Positions 35,781-46,699 of a stretch of 64,000 nucleotides of DNA are shown here, one piece after another. A program made the translations under genes and the position numbers. The number at the start of each line of letters is the position of its first letter. Positions within the stretch are counted from its first letter, which is position 1. The notes under the pieces were generated by a model. The model did no database searches. It was not told the DNA's origin and saw nothing but the letters and a program-made list of their open reading frames with translations. This stretch comes from Welwitschia mirabilis (Eukaryota > Gnetophyta > Gnetopsida > Welwitschiales). The stretch is taken from positions 253,648,749 to 253,712,748 of the forward strand of contig JBOZIK010000001.1 in assembly GCA_051453625.1 (NCBI GenBank), in the 5' to 3' direction.

Positions 35781-36012
35781 TTTGAATGAGTTTAAACTAA
35801 ACTTAATAACTTAACTCAATTTGACTAGAGTTGAATAAATTTGACTATGTTTGACTCTGGTTGACTAACTTGGACTAACTTCATTTTACTCATTTTGATC
35901 GATTTTGATTGACTTTAATGGAGTTTGAATAAGTTGTTATGGAGTTTGTTGACTAGATTTAACTGTTTGACTAAGTTTGACTGAATTTGATTTATTTCAT
36001 TTTGATAGAGTT
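35781..36012. repeat. Degenerate TTTGACT/TTTGAAT motif array
   Basis: About 230 bp in which TTGACT, TTTGACT and close variants occur more than a dozen times at irregular 8-20 bp spacing. It is not a clean tandem repeat. Confidence 0.75.
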
Positions 36013-36529
36013 CCCTAACATTGTGATATTTTCTTGTAATTGAAAATGTAATAAAATATTTTTTTTAGAATATAGAAATTTTTGTTTTTTTCTTTGATTT
36101 TAAGAGAACAAAAAATGAGAAAAGTGGGATATCAATAATAATGGAAATTTAATGCCTAAACTAGACAAAGACTAAATTTTAAACATGATTTCAAAATTTT
36201 AAAAAAAGTTTTTTTTCAAAATTAAAAGATAAAAATATTTTTCCTTTAAATAAAAACTCCTATTTAAGGAAAACTTTTATTTATGAAATAGGATCTTTCT
36301 CCTATAGGTGGTTCTTTAATGGTCCTTATCTATATTCCTCTTCTATGATTTAAACACAACACTTTATTGTGCTCTCTTTCCTCTTGATCTACTATTCTTT
36401 GAAAAAAATTCCAAAATGTCTCTATTTTTTTCGACATTCTTCCCTGCATTACAGTGAGCCTTCTGATGATGCACTTAGTTATTTTGATCATGTCCACTAT
36501 GAATTGTCCAAAAAGGTTTGTCATTTTTA

Positions 36530-36665
36530 TGTGTAGTATTTGTAATGTCCACACTCTTCTCTAAAAGAGGAATCATATGATCTCCTTCTTTTAGATCTTT
36601 GACATCTTCTCCAATGCTCTTGGTTATTTTGATAGCTTCATGAACAAAAAATCCTTGAATACGAT
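36530..36665 (-). pseudogene. Fragment of a zinc alcohol-dehydrogenase-like gene
   Basis: Medium-chain alcohol dehydrogenases carry a GHEA motif, then about 19 residues later GDHV-P, then a cluster of structural zinc cysteines. On the minus strand here I read FVHEA (about 36,648-36,634), then ITKSIGEDVKDLKEGDHMIP (to about 36,568), with exactly the ADH spacing from HEA to GDH. After a one-base frame slip comes FREECGHYKYYT (about 36,562-36,530), matching the EC--C-C region but with two cysteines now Tyr. The Gly before HEA is Val. The piece is about 45 residues, and it is dead. It was probably carried here by the element that inserted in the LTR. No other ADH exon is recognisable nearby. Confidence 0.65.
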
Positions 36666-37429
36666 CTTTTATCCTATCTTTATGTTGATCGCTACTACTT
36701 TTTTTTATGCATGATTTTTATTTTTCAGATGCCTTTCTATGAGTGCCTTGTTTTCTGGCACCACCTTGACCATTGATGTTGCCCTGCGCCAATTCCATAT
36801 CATTCTTCACTACCTTATATCATGCTTAGGGGCATGTATCATCATCAAAATAGGTAGCATAGAGATGTGAAAGGTGAACATTAAAATGGTGTAGTTGAAG
36901 AAGGACAAAGTATAGAGAAGGCTTGTGAATAGATATAGGGAAGTGTGGAGAGGAATGCAGACAGACACAGGGAAGTGCAAAGAGGGACATGAGGAGGGTG
37001 ATGTGTAGAGAAGGAATGCAGTGTGATGGGAAAGTCAAGTGCAAAGAGAAGAAAGGCTATGTGATTTCAACCCCATCAGATAGATCAAAAGAGCCAAAAA
37101 GCCACTTGTTATGACAATTCAGAAAGGTATCATGTTCTAGACAAAGAGGAATTATGAAACCATGTGGAAAAGGAGGAATAAATAAAAGAAATTTTTTTTA
37201 AGGGCCACCTCACTTAAATAAATGACATAAAATCTTAGGCAGTAGCTTTACTATATGGGTAGATCCACTTAAGAAGAGAAGTAAACTTTAGTTAAATTAA
37301 CAAAAAGAAAATTTGTATTTAATAGTTAGAATCAAGTAACTTTTATTAAGAGAATACTTAGGACTATGCGTTGACTATATATTAATTATTATAGATAATT
37401 ATATTATAAAGGGAATAATACTTTGGAAT

Positions 37430-37505
37430 TTAGCGTGAAGGGACTTAAACTCTTGATCTATTGTTTAACTCTTAGTCATCTTAACCATTGGGATAAAACT
37501 CCACT
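37430..37505 (-). repeat. tRNA-like (SINE head) module inside 3' LTR of F
   Basis: Minus strand shows an A-box-like CCCAATGGTTAAGATG and, about 30 bases on, a B-box-like GAGTTTAAGTCCC, the pol III promoter arrangement of tRNA genes and SINEs. The same module is in the other LTR (45,380-45,450), so it was in the element before that copy inserted. Confidence 0.55.
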
Positions 37506-39329
37506 TTGAGATTAATACTACATGATTTGATGTTAACAAAAGCTTACTAATAATAACATTTAATTTAACTTATATTACTCATGAAGTTTTATGTGAATAC
37601 TTTTATATAATGTTATAACTATGAGTTAACCTTTGTAATTTAATAAGTCTAAAAAGAATTAAACAATCATATTCTCTTCATAAAAGATAATTCTTAGAGT
37701 AAAGATTAATTACTCATGCATGAAATTCCAATAAATGATAATAAAAATAATACTTACAATCTTATTTTAAGAAAATGATAAACTCTTTGATCTAGTTAAC
37801 TATAACAAACTAACAAGGCATGTCTTTCTTCAAATATAACTAAAATAAACTAGTAACTTGTAACAACTAAACTATCAAATAAATGACACCTAGGTATTAC
37901 AATCATCATCTCTTTTTAGCATCATCTTTTGTAAGGATTTCTACACATGCAAGTATGATGTGAGAACTATTATTCACTATAGTTCCCAATGTGATCCAAG
38001 GTAATGGGATAGATAGGCAAGAGTTCCCAAGAGCAGGGTAGAATACTACATCACAAGGGGCATGACCATGACCACTCATCAATTTGAGTTATCTTCTTTA
38101 ATATTGTCTTATAACATATTTAAGTAAGTCAGTTGCATACAACTAGGAGGGATTAAAATTGTTATAATTCTACACATACCTTTTCCTTTCTTCCTAAATG
38201 TTTAGTCCCATGGCCATGGGAATCACAACAGAGAGTATCACTTTCTAAGGTCTAAACAACTGGTTACTCAGCCGGATTTAACTTTCTTACATAACATCAA
38301 TGTCAATAGTCAATAAGGTGATCATGTGCAAGGCTTACAAAGGGCTAGTTAATAAGACTTAGTATAAACACTTAACAATAAGATAGATTAGGATCTATAA
38401 GATTCTGATAATGGGTTTGCACAAAACATAGACTCTACAGACTTTTAGAAGACTCTCACAAGATATGAATAGAAGACTATAAGATTTTATAAAAACTTTA
38501 GCACACAAATGGCAATACAAGACATATTGAATTCATTCAAAATTTATGAGATATAAATACAAATGAAAGAAATTTAAGAATAGATTATACAGGTATTTAG
38601 AAAGAAGGTTAAGGATCACACCTATTCCAGCTAAACTCCAAGGTACTCCTAGTCGCTTCCAAGTTTCACACAATTACAATTTACAAGGTATACATCTATG
38701 ATTCTAATAACTAGCAGACTTAGGTATTTATTATCATAAAAATAATAGTAAGACTAATAATAAGGCTTAAGTTCTATAAACAATTTAGGTTACCATAACC
38801 CATCATTTCCAAGCCTGATCACTAGATGTAAACAATAATATAACGATACCTCATAAATAAATCTAAATGCATAAGATAATTTATAAGAGCAAATACCTTA
38901 AATAACATACCATTACTATTGCATGAACAAATTTAATTAAGAGGAATCTGTATCAAGCTACAATTAGTTTCCCAAATAAGTCAAGTAATCCAATGTTAAA
39001 CTCCACTAATAGAAAAACATGCATAAGTAATAGTAAATTTCATAGTTAACTAAATCTTTTAATCAATTAATTAAATATACTAACTATAGTTAATCTTTTA
39101 ATAAATTCTAAGTAATATCATGCAAGTTCTTTATTTTTACTATTACTTTTATCTTGATATCATTATTTCTAAGCAAATCAGAAACTAAACTCTTTACTAT
39201 TATTAATTTTCCAAATTTAAATTAACTATCAAAATGACTAAGAATGTTTTCTAATTTGGACATGACAAATCTCTCTTGCTCAAGAGGTTTCCTCCTAGAA
39301 ATGTGCTAGTAGCTTAGGTTTTCACTATA

Positions 39330-40610
39330 AGATATCATCCTTTGTCTCTCATGTTGCCTCATCCTTGGTTTACCTAGAACACTTAACCTTGTACAACTTA
39401 ACTATCTTTCCCTAAAGTATCCTCTCCTTCTAGTCTAATAGTTTTCATGGTTAAGATTCTATAGAGAAATCAAGAAGAATAGTAATATCTTAATTTGGTA
39501 TAATCTTTATTCCATTAGAAATACATTTCCTGAACAATAATACATGAAAGACATTATGCAACATCGACAATTGTTTTTGTAGACGAATTCATAAGCCATA
39601 GGTCCAATTCTTTTAATCACCTAATAAGGTACTATAAATATCAAGGCTAACTTTACTTTCTTTTCAAACTTGAAGACTCCTTTAAAGGAGGAACATTTGA
39701 GAAATAAATGACCTTCTTATTGAAATTTTAGTTACCTTCTATGCTAATTCACATACTTTACTTGCCTATCCTTCACTGCTTGTAGTCTCTTCTTGATTTA
39801 CCTAACTCTTTCTTCTAAATGTTAAGTAGATGAAACTTGCAATAGATTTTTATCTACTACATCAAACCAAGAAACTAGAGTCCTACATACCCTTCCATAT
39901 AAGGCTTCAAATAGTGCACATCCAATTGATTCTTGGCAACTATTATTATAGGTAAACTTCACTAATGGCAAAGGATCCACTCATGCTTCTCCAAAGTCTA
40001 GAATAACTGTTCTTAATAAGTTTTGTAGTATATGATTCATCCTCTTAGTCTACCCATCAGTCTAGGAATAAAAAGTTATACTCAAATTTAACTTCATACC
40101 TAATTCCTTATGAAAGACTATCCAAAATCCGAATGTGAATTTACTATCTCTATCTAAAATTATTACCTTAGAAACTGCATGTAGTTTAATAATATTCTTG
40201 ACATACTCCCTTGCAATTTGCTCAGTCATATCTATTATCTTCACTTGATAGAAATGTGTACTTTTGATTAAGACATTTACTATGACAAAAATAAAATCAT
40301 ATTCTTCTTTAATCTTAGGCAATCCTATGATAAAATGCCTATTATTTTCCATTTCCACTCTAGAACATTATGGGAATAAAGAAGTCCTGCTGGATGTTTG
40401 TGCTTAACTTTAACTAACTAACATGTCATACACTTAGCTACATACTTAGCTATCCCTAATTTTATCCCTAGCCACTAGTAAAATTACTTAATGTTCTTAT
40501 ACATCTTATTAACTCCTGAATGAATAGCATACTTAGTTGCATGAAATTCTCCAAAGATTAGGTTTTTAACTCATGCCACATCAAGAATCAAATCCTTTCT
40601 AAATAGCATA
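39330..40610 (-). pseudogene. Integrase remnant, element F
   Basis: The zinc-binding HHCC domain is visible around 40,590-40,420 (EFHATKYAIHSGVNKMY, then AKYVAKCMTC). The core follows in the open piece 40,358-40,062: FIIGLPKIKEEYDFIFVIV, STHFYQVK, AREYVKNIIKLHAVSKVI and LDRDSKFTFGFW, the Ty3 blocks of D-I-GLP, VIVDRLTK-AHF and SDRD-KFTS-FW. Next come FTYNNSCQESIGCALFEALY and GRVCRTLVSWFDV (about 39,990-39,890), and finally a chromodomain-like end with KDEATWE near 39,345. Frame changes and Gln-to-stop changes interrupt it. Confidence 0.93.
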
Positions 40611-40799
40611 CCAATTTGCCTTTTGAAATAGTACATTCTTTTAAAATGATTTTTCTGACTCTTCTACATAAGGAGCAATTCTATTATGGTTCTTGGATTA
40701 GGTTGTGTAACTCATTGTTCACCCTCAGATAGAGATTAAATGCCTTATTCTACTCAAGGCTTTAGCTACTACATTTGCCTTTCTTATATGATGATTTAT

Positions 40800-41200
40800 T
40801 GTTAGGTTATAATCATGTAAAAATTCTACCCAATGCTTCTGCTTGAGATTTCGATTTGGTTGTGTACGAATGTACTTTAAGCTCTTATGATCTGTTTAAA
40901 TTTCTATTTATGCATCATAGAAATAATGCCTCCAAATTTTCAACATATGAATAACTGCTACTAGATCTAAGTCATAAATAGGATAATTCTTCTCGTGATT
41001 CTTTAGTTGCCTAGATGTATAAGCTATCACCTTATCATCTTGTATCAAGACCACTTCTAAGCCTTCATGTAAGGCATCTATGTAAACTATATAAGGTTTT
41101 CCTAATTTCAGCATTCTCAAAATTAGTGTCAAGATAAGAATTGACTTCAATTCTTGAAACACTTTATCACACCATTCAGTCCATTCAAATGGCTTATTCT
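40800..41200 (-). pseudogene. RNase H remnant, element F
   Basis: Open piece of 84 codons (41,162-40,908): [57 protein letters not shown] and [20 protein letters not shown]. This is the RNase H start of Ty3/gypsy pol (F-V--DAS--GLG-VLMQ, [33 protein letters not shown]). The Asp of the YIDA block, an expected catalytic residue, is present. Confidence 0.93.
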
Positions 41201-41349
41201 TCTTTAGTAAGAAGTTAAGGGAGAAGCTACCTTAGCAAAATTTACAATAAATCTCTTGGAATACTAGATAAGGCTAAGGAATATTCTTACTTCTAATACT
41301 GATTTAGACTTAGGCCAATCCACAATAGCTTAAAATTTTTCTTCATCCA

Positions 41350-41960
41350 TACTAACTATTTCTTTGGAAATCACATGCCCTAAAAATTTAATCTTGGATG
41401 ATCAAAACTCACACTTATTAGGGTTTTCATAAAAGGGATTTCTTTGTAAGTTATCTAGTACTATTCGCAAGTGCTTCTCGTGAACCTATTTAGTTGGGGA
41501 ATATAGTAGAACATCATCAATAAAGACCATAACAAAATCATCCAAGTAGGATTAGAAAATATCATTCATTGAAGTCATAAATACTACAGGTGCATTATTA
41601 AGGTCAAATAAAACTACTTTGAACTCATATATCCATACCTCATAGGGAAGGCTATCTTGAGAACATCCTCTTCCTTGATTTTGAGTTGATGGTATTTCAA
41701 CTTAAGATCAATCCTAAAGAAGATCTTCGCATACTTGAGTTGATTAAATAAATCATCTATTCTAGGAAATGGGTAACTATTCCTTATGGTAACTTTATTT
41801 AACATCCTATAATTCACACACAATCTTAGACTTCCATCCTTTTTTTTAACAAATAAAACTACTGCACCCTATGGTGATATTATTGGCCTAATTAATTCCT
41901 TATCTAATAATGTAGTTATTTGGGTATTCAACTCTACTAGTTCAATAGAATAAATCCTAT
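41350..41960 (-). pseudogene. Reverse transcriptase remnant, element F
   Basis: Open piece 41,823-41,614 reads [40 protein letters not shown] and [17 protein letters not shown], the classical fingers/palm part of gypsy RT (LCVDYR-LN--T--N-YPLPRIDDL-D-L-GA--FSKIDL-SGYHQ). Upstream (about 41,930) is LDKELIRPIISP, and downstream (about 41,546-41,500) FVMVFIDDVLLYSPT, with the IDD catalytic motif intact. Stops and frame changes lie between these parts. Confidence 0.95.
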
Positions 41961-42249
41961 AAGAGGCTTTTAAGATTAGTTCAACACATTTCTTAAAAGA
42001 TATTTTAAAATCTTCATTTCTACTTGAAGGATAACCTAGTAGCTCTTCTGGAAATAAGTCTGTATACTCCTTTACAACTAGTATATCTAATACCTTTGGT
42101 TGGGCTTAAAGGAAAAATAGGAATCTAACCATTTCAAAGGTTCCCTTTCTTCTTACTTCTTTCATCATTTATTTCTCACTTATTTGTCTTTCTGTAGTTG
42201 GTCTAGAAGGAACAACTAACTAGATCTTTTCACTACATGATCTCAAAAT

Positions 42250-42490
42250 AGTGACTTGCCTAGAGAAGTAATCAATCTGAGCTCTATTTTCCTGTAGTTA
42301 GTTCATGTAACATCAAATTATCCCAACTCCAAAATTAAAAATTATACCTGAAAGGTATAACCTCCAATAGTACTAAAAGCTCAAATAGTACTACCATCTG
42401 AGAGTTCTACAATTACTCTATTTTCTTCTTGTACTATTATAAACAACTTCTGAGGCATAAAAAGGAAGATAAAAGAATTTTTTGCCTCTA
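42250..42490 (-). pseudogene. Protease remnant, element F
   Basis: Weakly preserved. Minus-strand reading VELSDGSTI-AFSTIGGYTF followed by LILELG-FDVT, which corresponds to the second half of chromovirus retropepsin (V-LADG--V----V----I---F--DL-VL-L---DVILGMDWL). The active-site DSGAT was not found. The assignment rests partly on position between gag and RT. Confidence 0.55.
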
Positions 42491-42499
42491 GATCTAATA

Positions 42500-43440
42500 A
42501 AATTCTTGACATCTATTACTCCCTATTCTTCTTGTCTCTTTTTAGGAAATCTTTTGATCATATGAGATCCTCTACAATTATAACATTTAGTAGTTCTAGG
42601 ATCTTATGGTTTAATTCCTATAAAAGTAGATGGTATGCCATGGATGCCTTTCCTCTTCTTTGGGATTGTCTTGCCTCCATTTTGTTTAATTTGTAGTCTC
42701 ATTCTGATCCCTACCTCTAGCTACTCCTGTGTTCTTGAAAAAGGGTCTTTTTTTAGTTTGGAATCCTCTCTGCTCTTGTGCATTTTCTTGTTTATCCCTG
42801 AAATTCTTACTACTATTCCATGACTTCTCAGTAAGTCTAACATTTTCTATGGCCTAGTAAATGTCCTCAGCTAGAATATCTTAACCTGTCTTTGAATTAT
42901 GGGGTGTAGACTAGCCACCAGCCTTTGTATCTTAACTGCCTCAGTACTGGCTATCTCAGGCACATATCTCAATAGTTGCATGAACTTGTTTTCATATTGG
43001 GTCACTGACATAAATCCCTACTTGAGATTGTAAAATCCCTTAGCCTTAGCATTCTTGTAATATTCTAAAATGTACCTAGCTCGAAATCATTCCTTAAAAT
43101 TCTCCCAAGATAACCATTAAGGGAAGTAGGTTGTGCCTTTTCTACATCCCACCATAGAGCTGCATTTGCCCTGAGTTAATGTATATCTAAGATGGCCTTC
43201 TATTTAGATGTAAAATTGAACATCTCCAATTCCTTGTTAGTAGCGATCAATCAGGCTTCTTCTTCAGTTGCATTGTCAGATCCTTTAAAGATTGGAGGAT
43301 TCGTTTGCTTAAAATGCATCATTAACTTCCAAGACGCATCCTCAATAGTTTTATTACCTCTCCTTTCATTGAGCCCATCTACTAAGTGATGCATGACAGT
43401 TACTAAGGATCTCACATCTGGGGGTGATGGTACCACTCTT
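42500..43440 (-). pseudogene. gag remnant with zinc knuckle, element F
   Basis: The open piece 43,436-43,251 has HHLVDGLNERRG and FKQTNPPIFKGSDNATEEEA, the F---NPP-F-G--DP-EAE-W start of the Ty3 gag domain. Further on come FRARYILEYYKNAKAKGFYN, MSVTQYENKFMQLLRYVPEI and KIQRLVASLHP (about 43,090-42,880), typical of the gag capsid (F-ARY-P---K--KA-EF-NL-QG-MSV-EY---F--L-RYAPE). A zinc knuckle CYNCRGSHMIKRF lies near 42,590, with Arg at the last Cys. Confidence 0.92.
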
Positions 43441-43536
43441 CCTTAAAGCCATCTTTCACTCTATCAAGATTTTCAATGAGGGGAGTCAAGATAAACATTA
43501 GAATAAAATTCACCATACAAAGTCTAATTTCTTAAA

Positions 43537-43555
43537 CTATTACTCTAATGCCAAA
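43537..43555 (-). other. Primer binding site of element F (initiator tRNA-Met)
   Basis: Minus strand TTTTGGCATTAGAGTAATA, a decayed TTTTGGTATCAGAGCAATG, immediately after the 5' LTR. The Met-type site fits a chromovirus. Confidence 0.75.
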
Positions 43556-46222
43556 ATTAAAGTCCACTTTTAACCGATGCCAAAAATGTAATGTAAGTTA
43601 AGCAATAAGTAAAATGACTAATATTCAACATTATTCTCAAACCCATAGTTGGGTAATTCCCACTCTAATTTTGTATAAACTGTGAATCACATGAAAATAA
43701 CTACTTAGCCCACAGTGTGATATTAGTTCAACATTACCATTTTTATAATGTATTATTAGTGGAAGCACATTAATCAACTGACAATTTTAATAGTGAGTTC
43801 TCAGCTAAGAATGAATATATTTTTTTATGCTTTACAAAAATGGGCTAGAGGTTATATTTGTGTAACTTTTTATATGGTATCTTATGTTTAAGAGGAGATT
43901 TTAATAAATGGTTAAGGTATTCACAAAATGTAATTACCTGAAATTGAAACCAAAACCTTCTTAAAATATCCCTAACTCGCTTACAACAGCCACCTCAACT
44001 ATGCTCTTCTTTGAGTTAATGTTTTATAACTAGGTTTATCAAGCATGTTGGGGGGAGCGGACTAAACAGCCTTCTATCTCATATTAAATGAAATGTACAA
44101 ATCAAATGCACACCACAACTTTGAAATTGCATGCCACATGTCATCACCTCAAAGCATGTAGTACACAAATTTAATAGGACTTGGGAAGTGGTTTAGCTTC
44201 TTCATGCTGGAGGATCTACACATAATTAATTTGAACTAGTTAACCTGCAATCTGGAAGCGATGTCAGTGACAGGTACGCATGTGTTTGCAAGGGAGGGAG
44301 CATATGCGCCGATGGAAGAAGCATGTTCAGATAGATGGAGAGTGCAGGCGAGCATCACAGTGAGACTGTAGTGCTGGGCGATGGCAAGGAAGAGAGTGCC
44401 AGACGTGTGGAAAGGGGAGGAGAGAGCACACAATGGATGCATTTGAACGATGGTAGCAATTTACAGAGTCAAAAGGGCATAGCCGCAGGCAAGCAATGCA
44501 GGAGGTGGAGCACGTAGACAGAGGCCAGAATGCAGTGAAGGGGAAGAATGTGCAGATGGAGGCAGGAAACGTGATGACAAAAAAAGGAGCACTGCAAGGG
44601 ATGCAGTTAGCATCGCAGTAGCAGAGCAGGTGGCAGCATAGAGAAGATTGCCAACATGAACAGAGGGAGGTGCAACTGGAAGTTAACAGGTCTAGTGCAG
44701 TGCGAAAGCAAGAGGTGCACAGAGAAACAGAGGTAATGAGGGTAGCAGAGGACCATGTAGGCAGGCAGAGGAGTACGTAGACAAGTGCAGACAAGTGTGG
44801 ATAAGCGCAGAATGCATAGATGGTAAAGGTACGCAGGCAGCATGGAAACGCAGGAGGCGGACATGGAAAGGGCATAGCTAGAGAAGGGCAGTGTGCAGAG
44901 ATAGCACGTGGATAGACCCAAGGGAGAGCGAAGAGGGGCATGGACAAATGCAAGGAAGCGCGAAGAGGGACACGATGAGGGTGACATGCAAACAAGGAAC
45001 ACAGTGTGATGGAAAAATCAAGTGTAGAGACAAGGAAGGCTATGCGATTTCAACCTTATCAGACAGATTAAAAGAGCCAGGGAGTCACTTATTCTGATAA
45101 TCCAGAAAATAGATAAAAGAAACTTTTTATTTGAAGGGCCACCTCACTTAAATGAATGATATAAAATCTTAGGCGGCAGCTTTGCTGCATGGGTAAGCCC
45201 ACTTAAGAAGAGAAGTAAACTTTAGTTAAATTCCTGAAAAAAAAAAAAAAATCTATAGCTATTAGTTGGAATCAGGTAACTTTTATTAAGAGAAGCTTTG
45301 GGACTATGTGTTAACTCTAAATTAATTATTGGAGATAACTGTATTATAAAGGGAATAATATTTTAAAATTTTGTATTAAGGGACTTGAATTTTTGACCTA
45401 TTATTTAACCCTTAGTCATCTTAGCCATTGTGCTACAACTCCACTTTTAGATTAACACTACATGATTTGATAAATAACTTATGCTAACAAAACCTTACTA
45501 ATAATAAGATTTAATTCAACTTCTATTACTCATGAAGTTTCACGTAAATACTTTGATCTATTATTATAACTATCAGATAATGATTATGATTTAATAAATC
45601 TAAAAAGGATAAAACATCAAATTCTCTTCACAAAAAATAACTCTTGTAGTAAAGATTAATTCCTTGTGCATGAAATTCCACATAAATGGTAATAAGAATA
45701 ATACTTACAATCTTATTTTAAGAAAATGGTAAACTCTTTACTCTAGTCAACTATAACAAACTGACAAGGCATGTCTTGCTTCAAATACAACTAAAATAAA
45801 CTAGCAACTTGCAACAACTAAACTATTAAATAAATGACACCTAGGTACTTACAATCATCATTTGTTTTTAGCATCATCTTTTCTAACAGTTCTTGCACAT
45901 GCAAGTGTGGTGCGAGAACTATTATTCCCTATAATTCCTAGTGTGGTCCAAGGTAATGAAATAGGTAGGCAAGGATTCCCAAGAAAAGGGTAGAAGACTA
46001 CATCACAAGGGACATGACCATGATCACTCATCAATTTGAATTATCTTCTTTAATGTTGTCTCATAACATATTCAAGTAAACCAATTGCACAGAACTAGAA
46101 GGGATTAAGATTATCATAATTGTACACATATCTTTTTCTTTCTTCTTAGAGGTTCAGTCCCATGGCCCTGGGATTCATAACAGATAGTATCACTCTCTGA
46201 GATTTAAACCACTGGTCACTTA
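43556..46222 (-). mobile_element. 5' LTR of chromovirus F
   Basis: 2,667 bp, partner of the LTR at 34,569-38,270. Its middle (about 44,240-45,060) is far richer in G and C than the rest of the window and strongly purine-biased on the plus strand. Its 222-codon minus-strand open frame (44,995-44,327) is Cys/Ser/Leu/Pro-rich and has no similarity I recognise; a low-purine strand makes chance open frames likely. No 5-bp target duplication is visible between TTGTA before 34,569 and AATGC after 46,222. Confidence 0.9.
45380..45450 (-). repeat. tRNA-like (SINE head) module inside 5' LTR of F
   Basis: Minus strand GTAGCACAATGGCTAAGATG (A-box like) and AAATTCAAGTCCC (B-box like), about 30 bases apart. 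This copy is closer to the pol III consensus than the one at 37,430-37,505 and occupies the same place in the LTR. Confidence 0.6.
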
Positions 46223-46435
46223 AATGCTACCAAAAAAAAGGCCTGTTAAAAGGCGACAATAAAAATAATATTAAAATTTTATAGTGAAGAGCATTAATAA
46301 TTTATTAAATCTTATTACAATTATATGTAAGAATCATTTTAATGGTATCAAGCTACCTTGTAAGGATGTTAAGGTTAAAGGAAATTAAATTAAAATTAAA
46401 TTTTAAGGTTAATAAAGATTAAATAAGGTAAAGAA

Positions 46436-46530
46436 GTCATTAGCATTCATGGCAAGATTTGAACCGTTGGTCTTCTTTTCTCGACAACCGACCCCTACCA
46501 TTACAATAGTAAGCTAATGCTGATATTAAA
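46436..46530 (-). repeat. tRNA-like / SINE-like sequence
   Basis: Minus strand has TAGCTTACTATTGTAATGG (A-box like) and GGTTCAAATC (a good B box) at tRNA-like spacing. AGCATT at the start can pair with AATGCT at the end, like an acceptor stem. It lacks a convincing full cloverleaf, so I take it as a SINE or tRNA relic and not a working tRNA gene. Confidence 0.5.
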
Positions 46531-46699
46531 GTATTTTGCCCAAAGTTAGGCTATTGTGTCAGAGATTTTGTCATACAAATGGGCAAGCCCTACATGTGAA
46601 ATGGGAATGTAGTGGCGTGCATAATTTCAAGATGAAGGACTGAGGCATGCATTTTGAATTAAACGGGCTGGCATTAGGAATGAATGATTCAGGATTGAA

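Larger units (their letters stand above)
35695..36849. mobile_element. Insertion in LTR of element F, with short target duplication
   Basis: Compared with the partner LTR, 1,155 extra bases lie between ACATACATAGG and ATAGGTAGCATAG. ATAGG occurs on both sides (35,690-35,694 and 36,850-36,854), consistent with a 5-bp target duplication. It begins TGTTTACAAG and ends CATCATCAAAA, so it lacks the CA end of a clean LTR element. It contains a TTTGACT-rich array (35,781-36,012) and, on the minus strand, an alcohol-dehydrogenase-like fragment (36,530-36,665). The class of element is unclear. Confidence 0.65.
34569..38270 (-). mobile_element. 3' LTR of chromovirus F, with a 1.15-kb insertion
   Basis: Matches 43,556-46,222 along its length from TGTAAAGTCTAC (34,569) to TGGTTACTCA (38,270), so the two are the LTRs of element F. 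I estimate roughly 80-85% identity by eye, which makes the element old. The low-coordinate end begins TG on the plus strand and the high end CA, as expected for a minus-strand LTR. Insertion 35,695-36,849 is absent from the partner. Between 35,090-35,690 and 36,855-37,060 the LTR is unusually purine- and G-rich on the plus strand, unlike the AT-rich surroundings. Confidence 0.9.
38271..43555 (-). mobile_element. Chromovirus (Tekay-like) Ty3/gypsy element F, internal region
   Basis: Complete domain order on the minus strand: PBS (43,555-43,537), gag with zinc knuckle (about 43,440-42,540), protease (about 42,480-42,250), RT (about 41,960-41,350), RNase H (about 41,200-40,800), integrase with HHCC, catalytic core and chromodomain-like end (about 40,610-39,330), then a non-coding 3' part to the LTR at 38,270. 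The DEATWE ending of integrase and the initiator-Met PBS are typical of chromoviruses, most like Tekay. The coding part is recognisable almost throughout, despite stops. Confidence 0.92.

Noticed and set aside
36826-37044. 72-codon minus-strand frame rich in His, Leu and Ser
   Set aside because: Lies in the same purine-biased LTR block; no similarity to a known protein.
42635-42823. 62-codon plus-strand frame
   Set aside because: Opposite-strand shadow of gag of element F.
44327-44995. 222-codon open frame, the longest in the window
   Set aside because: It lies in the LTR of element F on a pyrimidine-rich strand with few possible stops, has a Cys/Ser/Leu/Pro-biased translation without known motifs, and overlaps other long frames in both strands. 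I mention it only as an observation.
46436-46530. A functional tRNA gene
   Set aside because: B box is good but the anticodon and D arms do not form a convincing cloverleaf; kept only as a SINE/tRNA relic.
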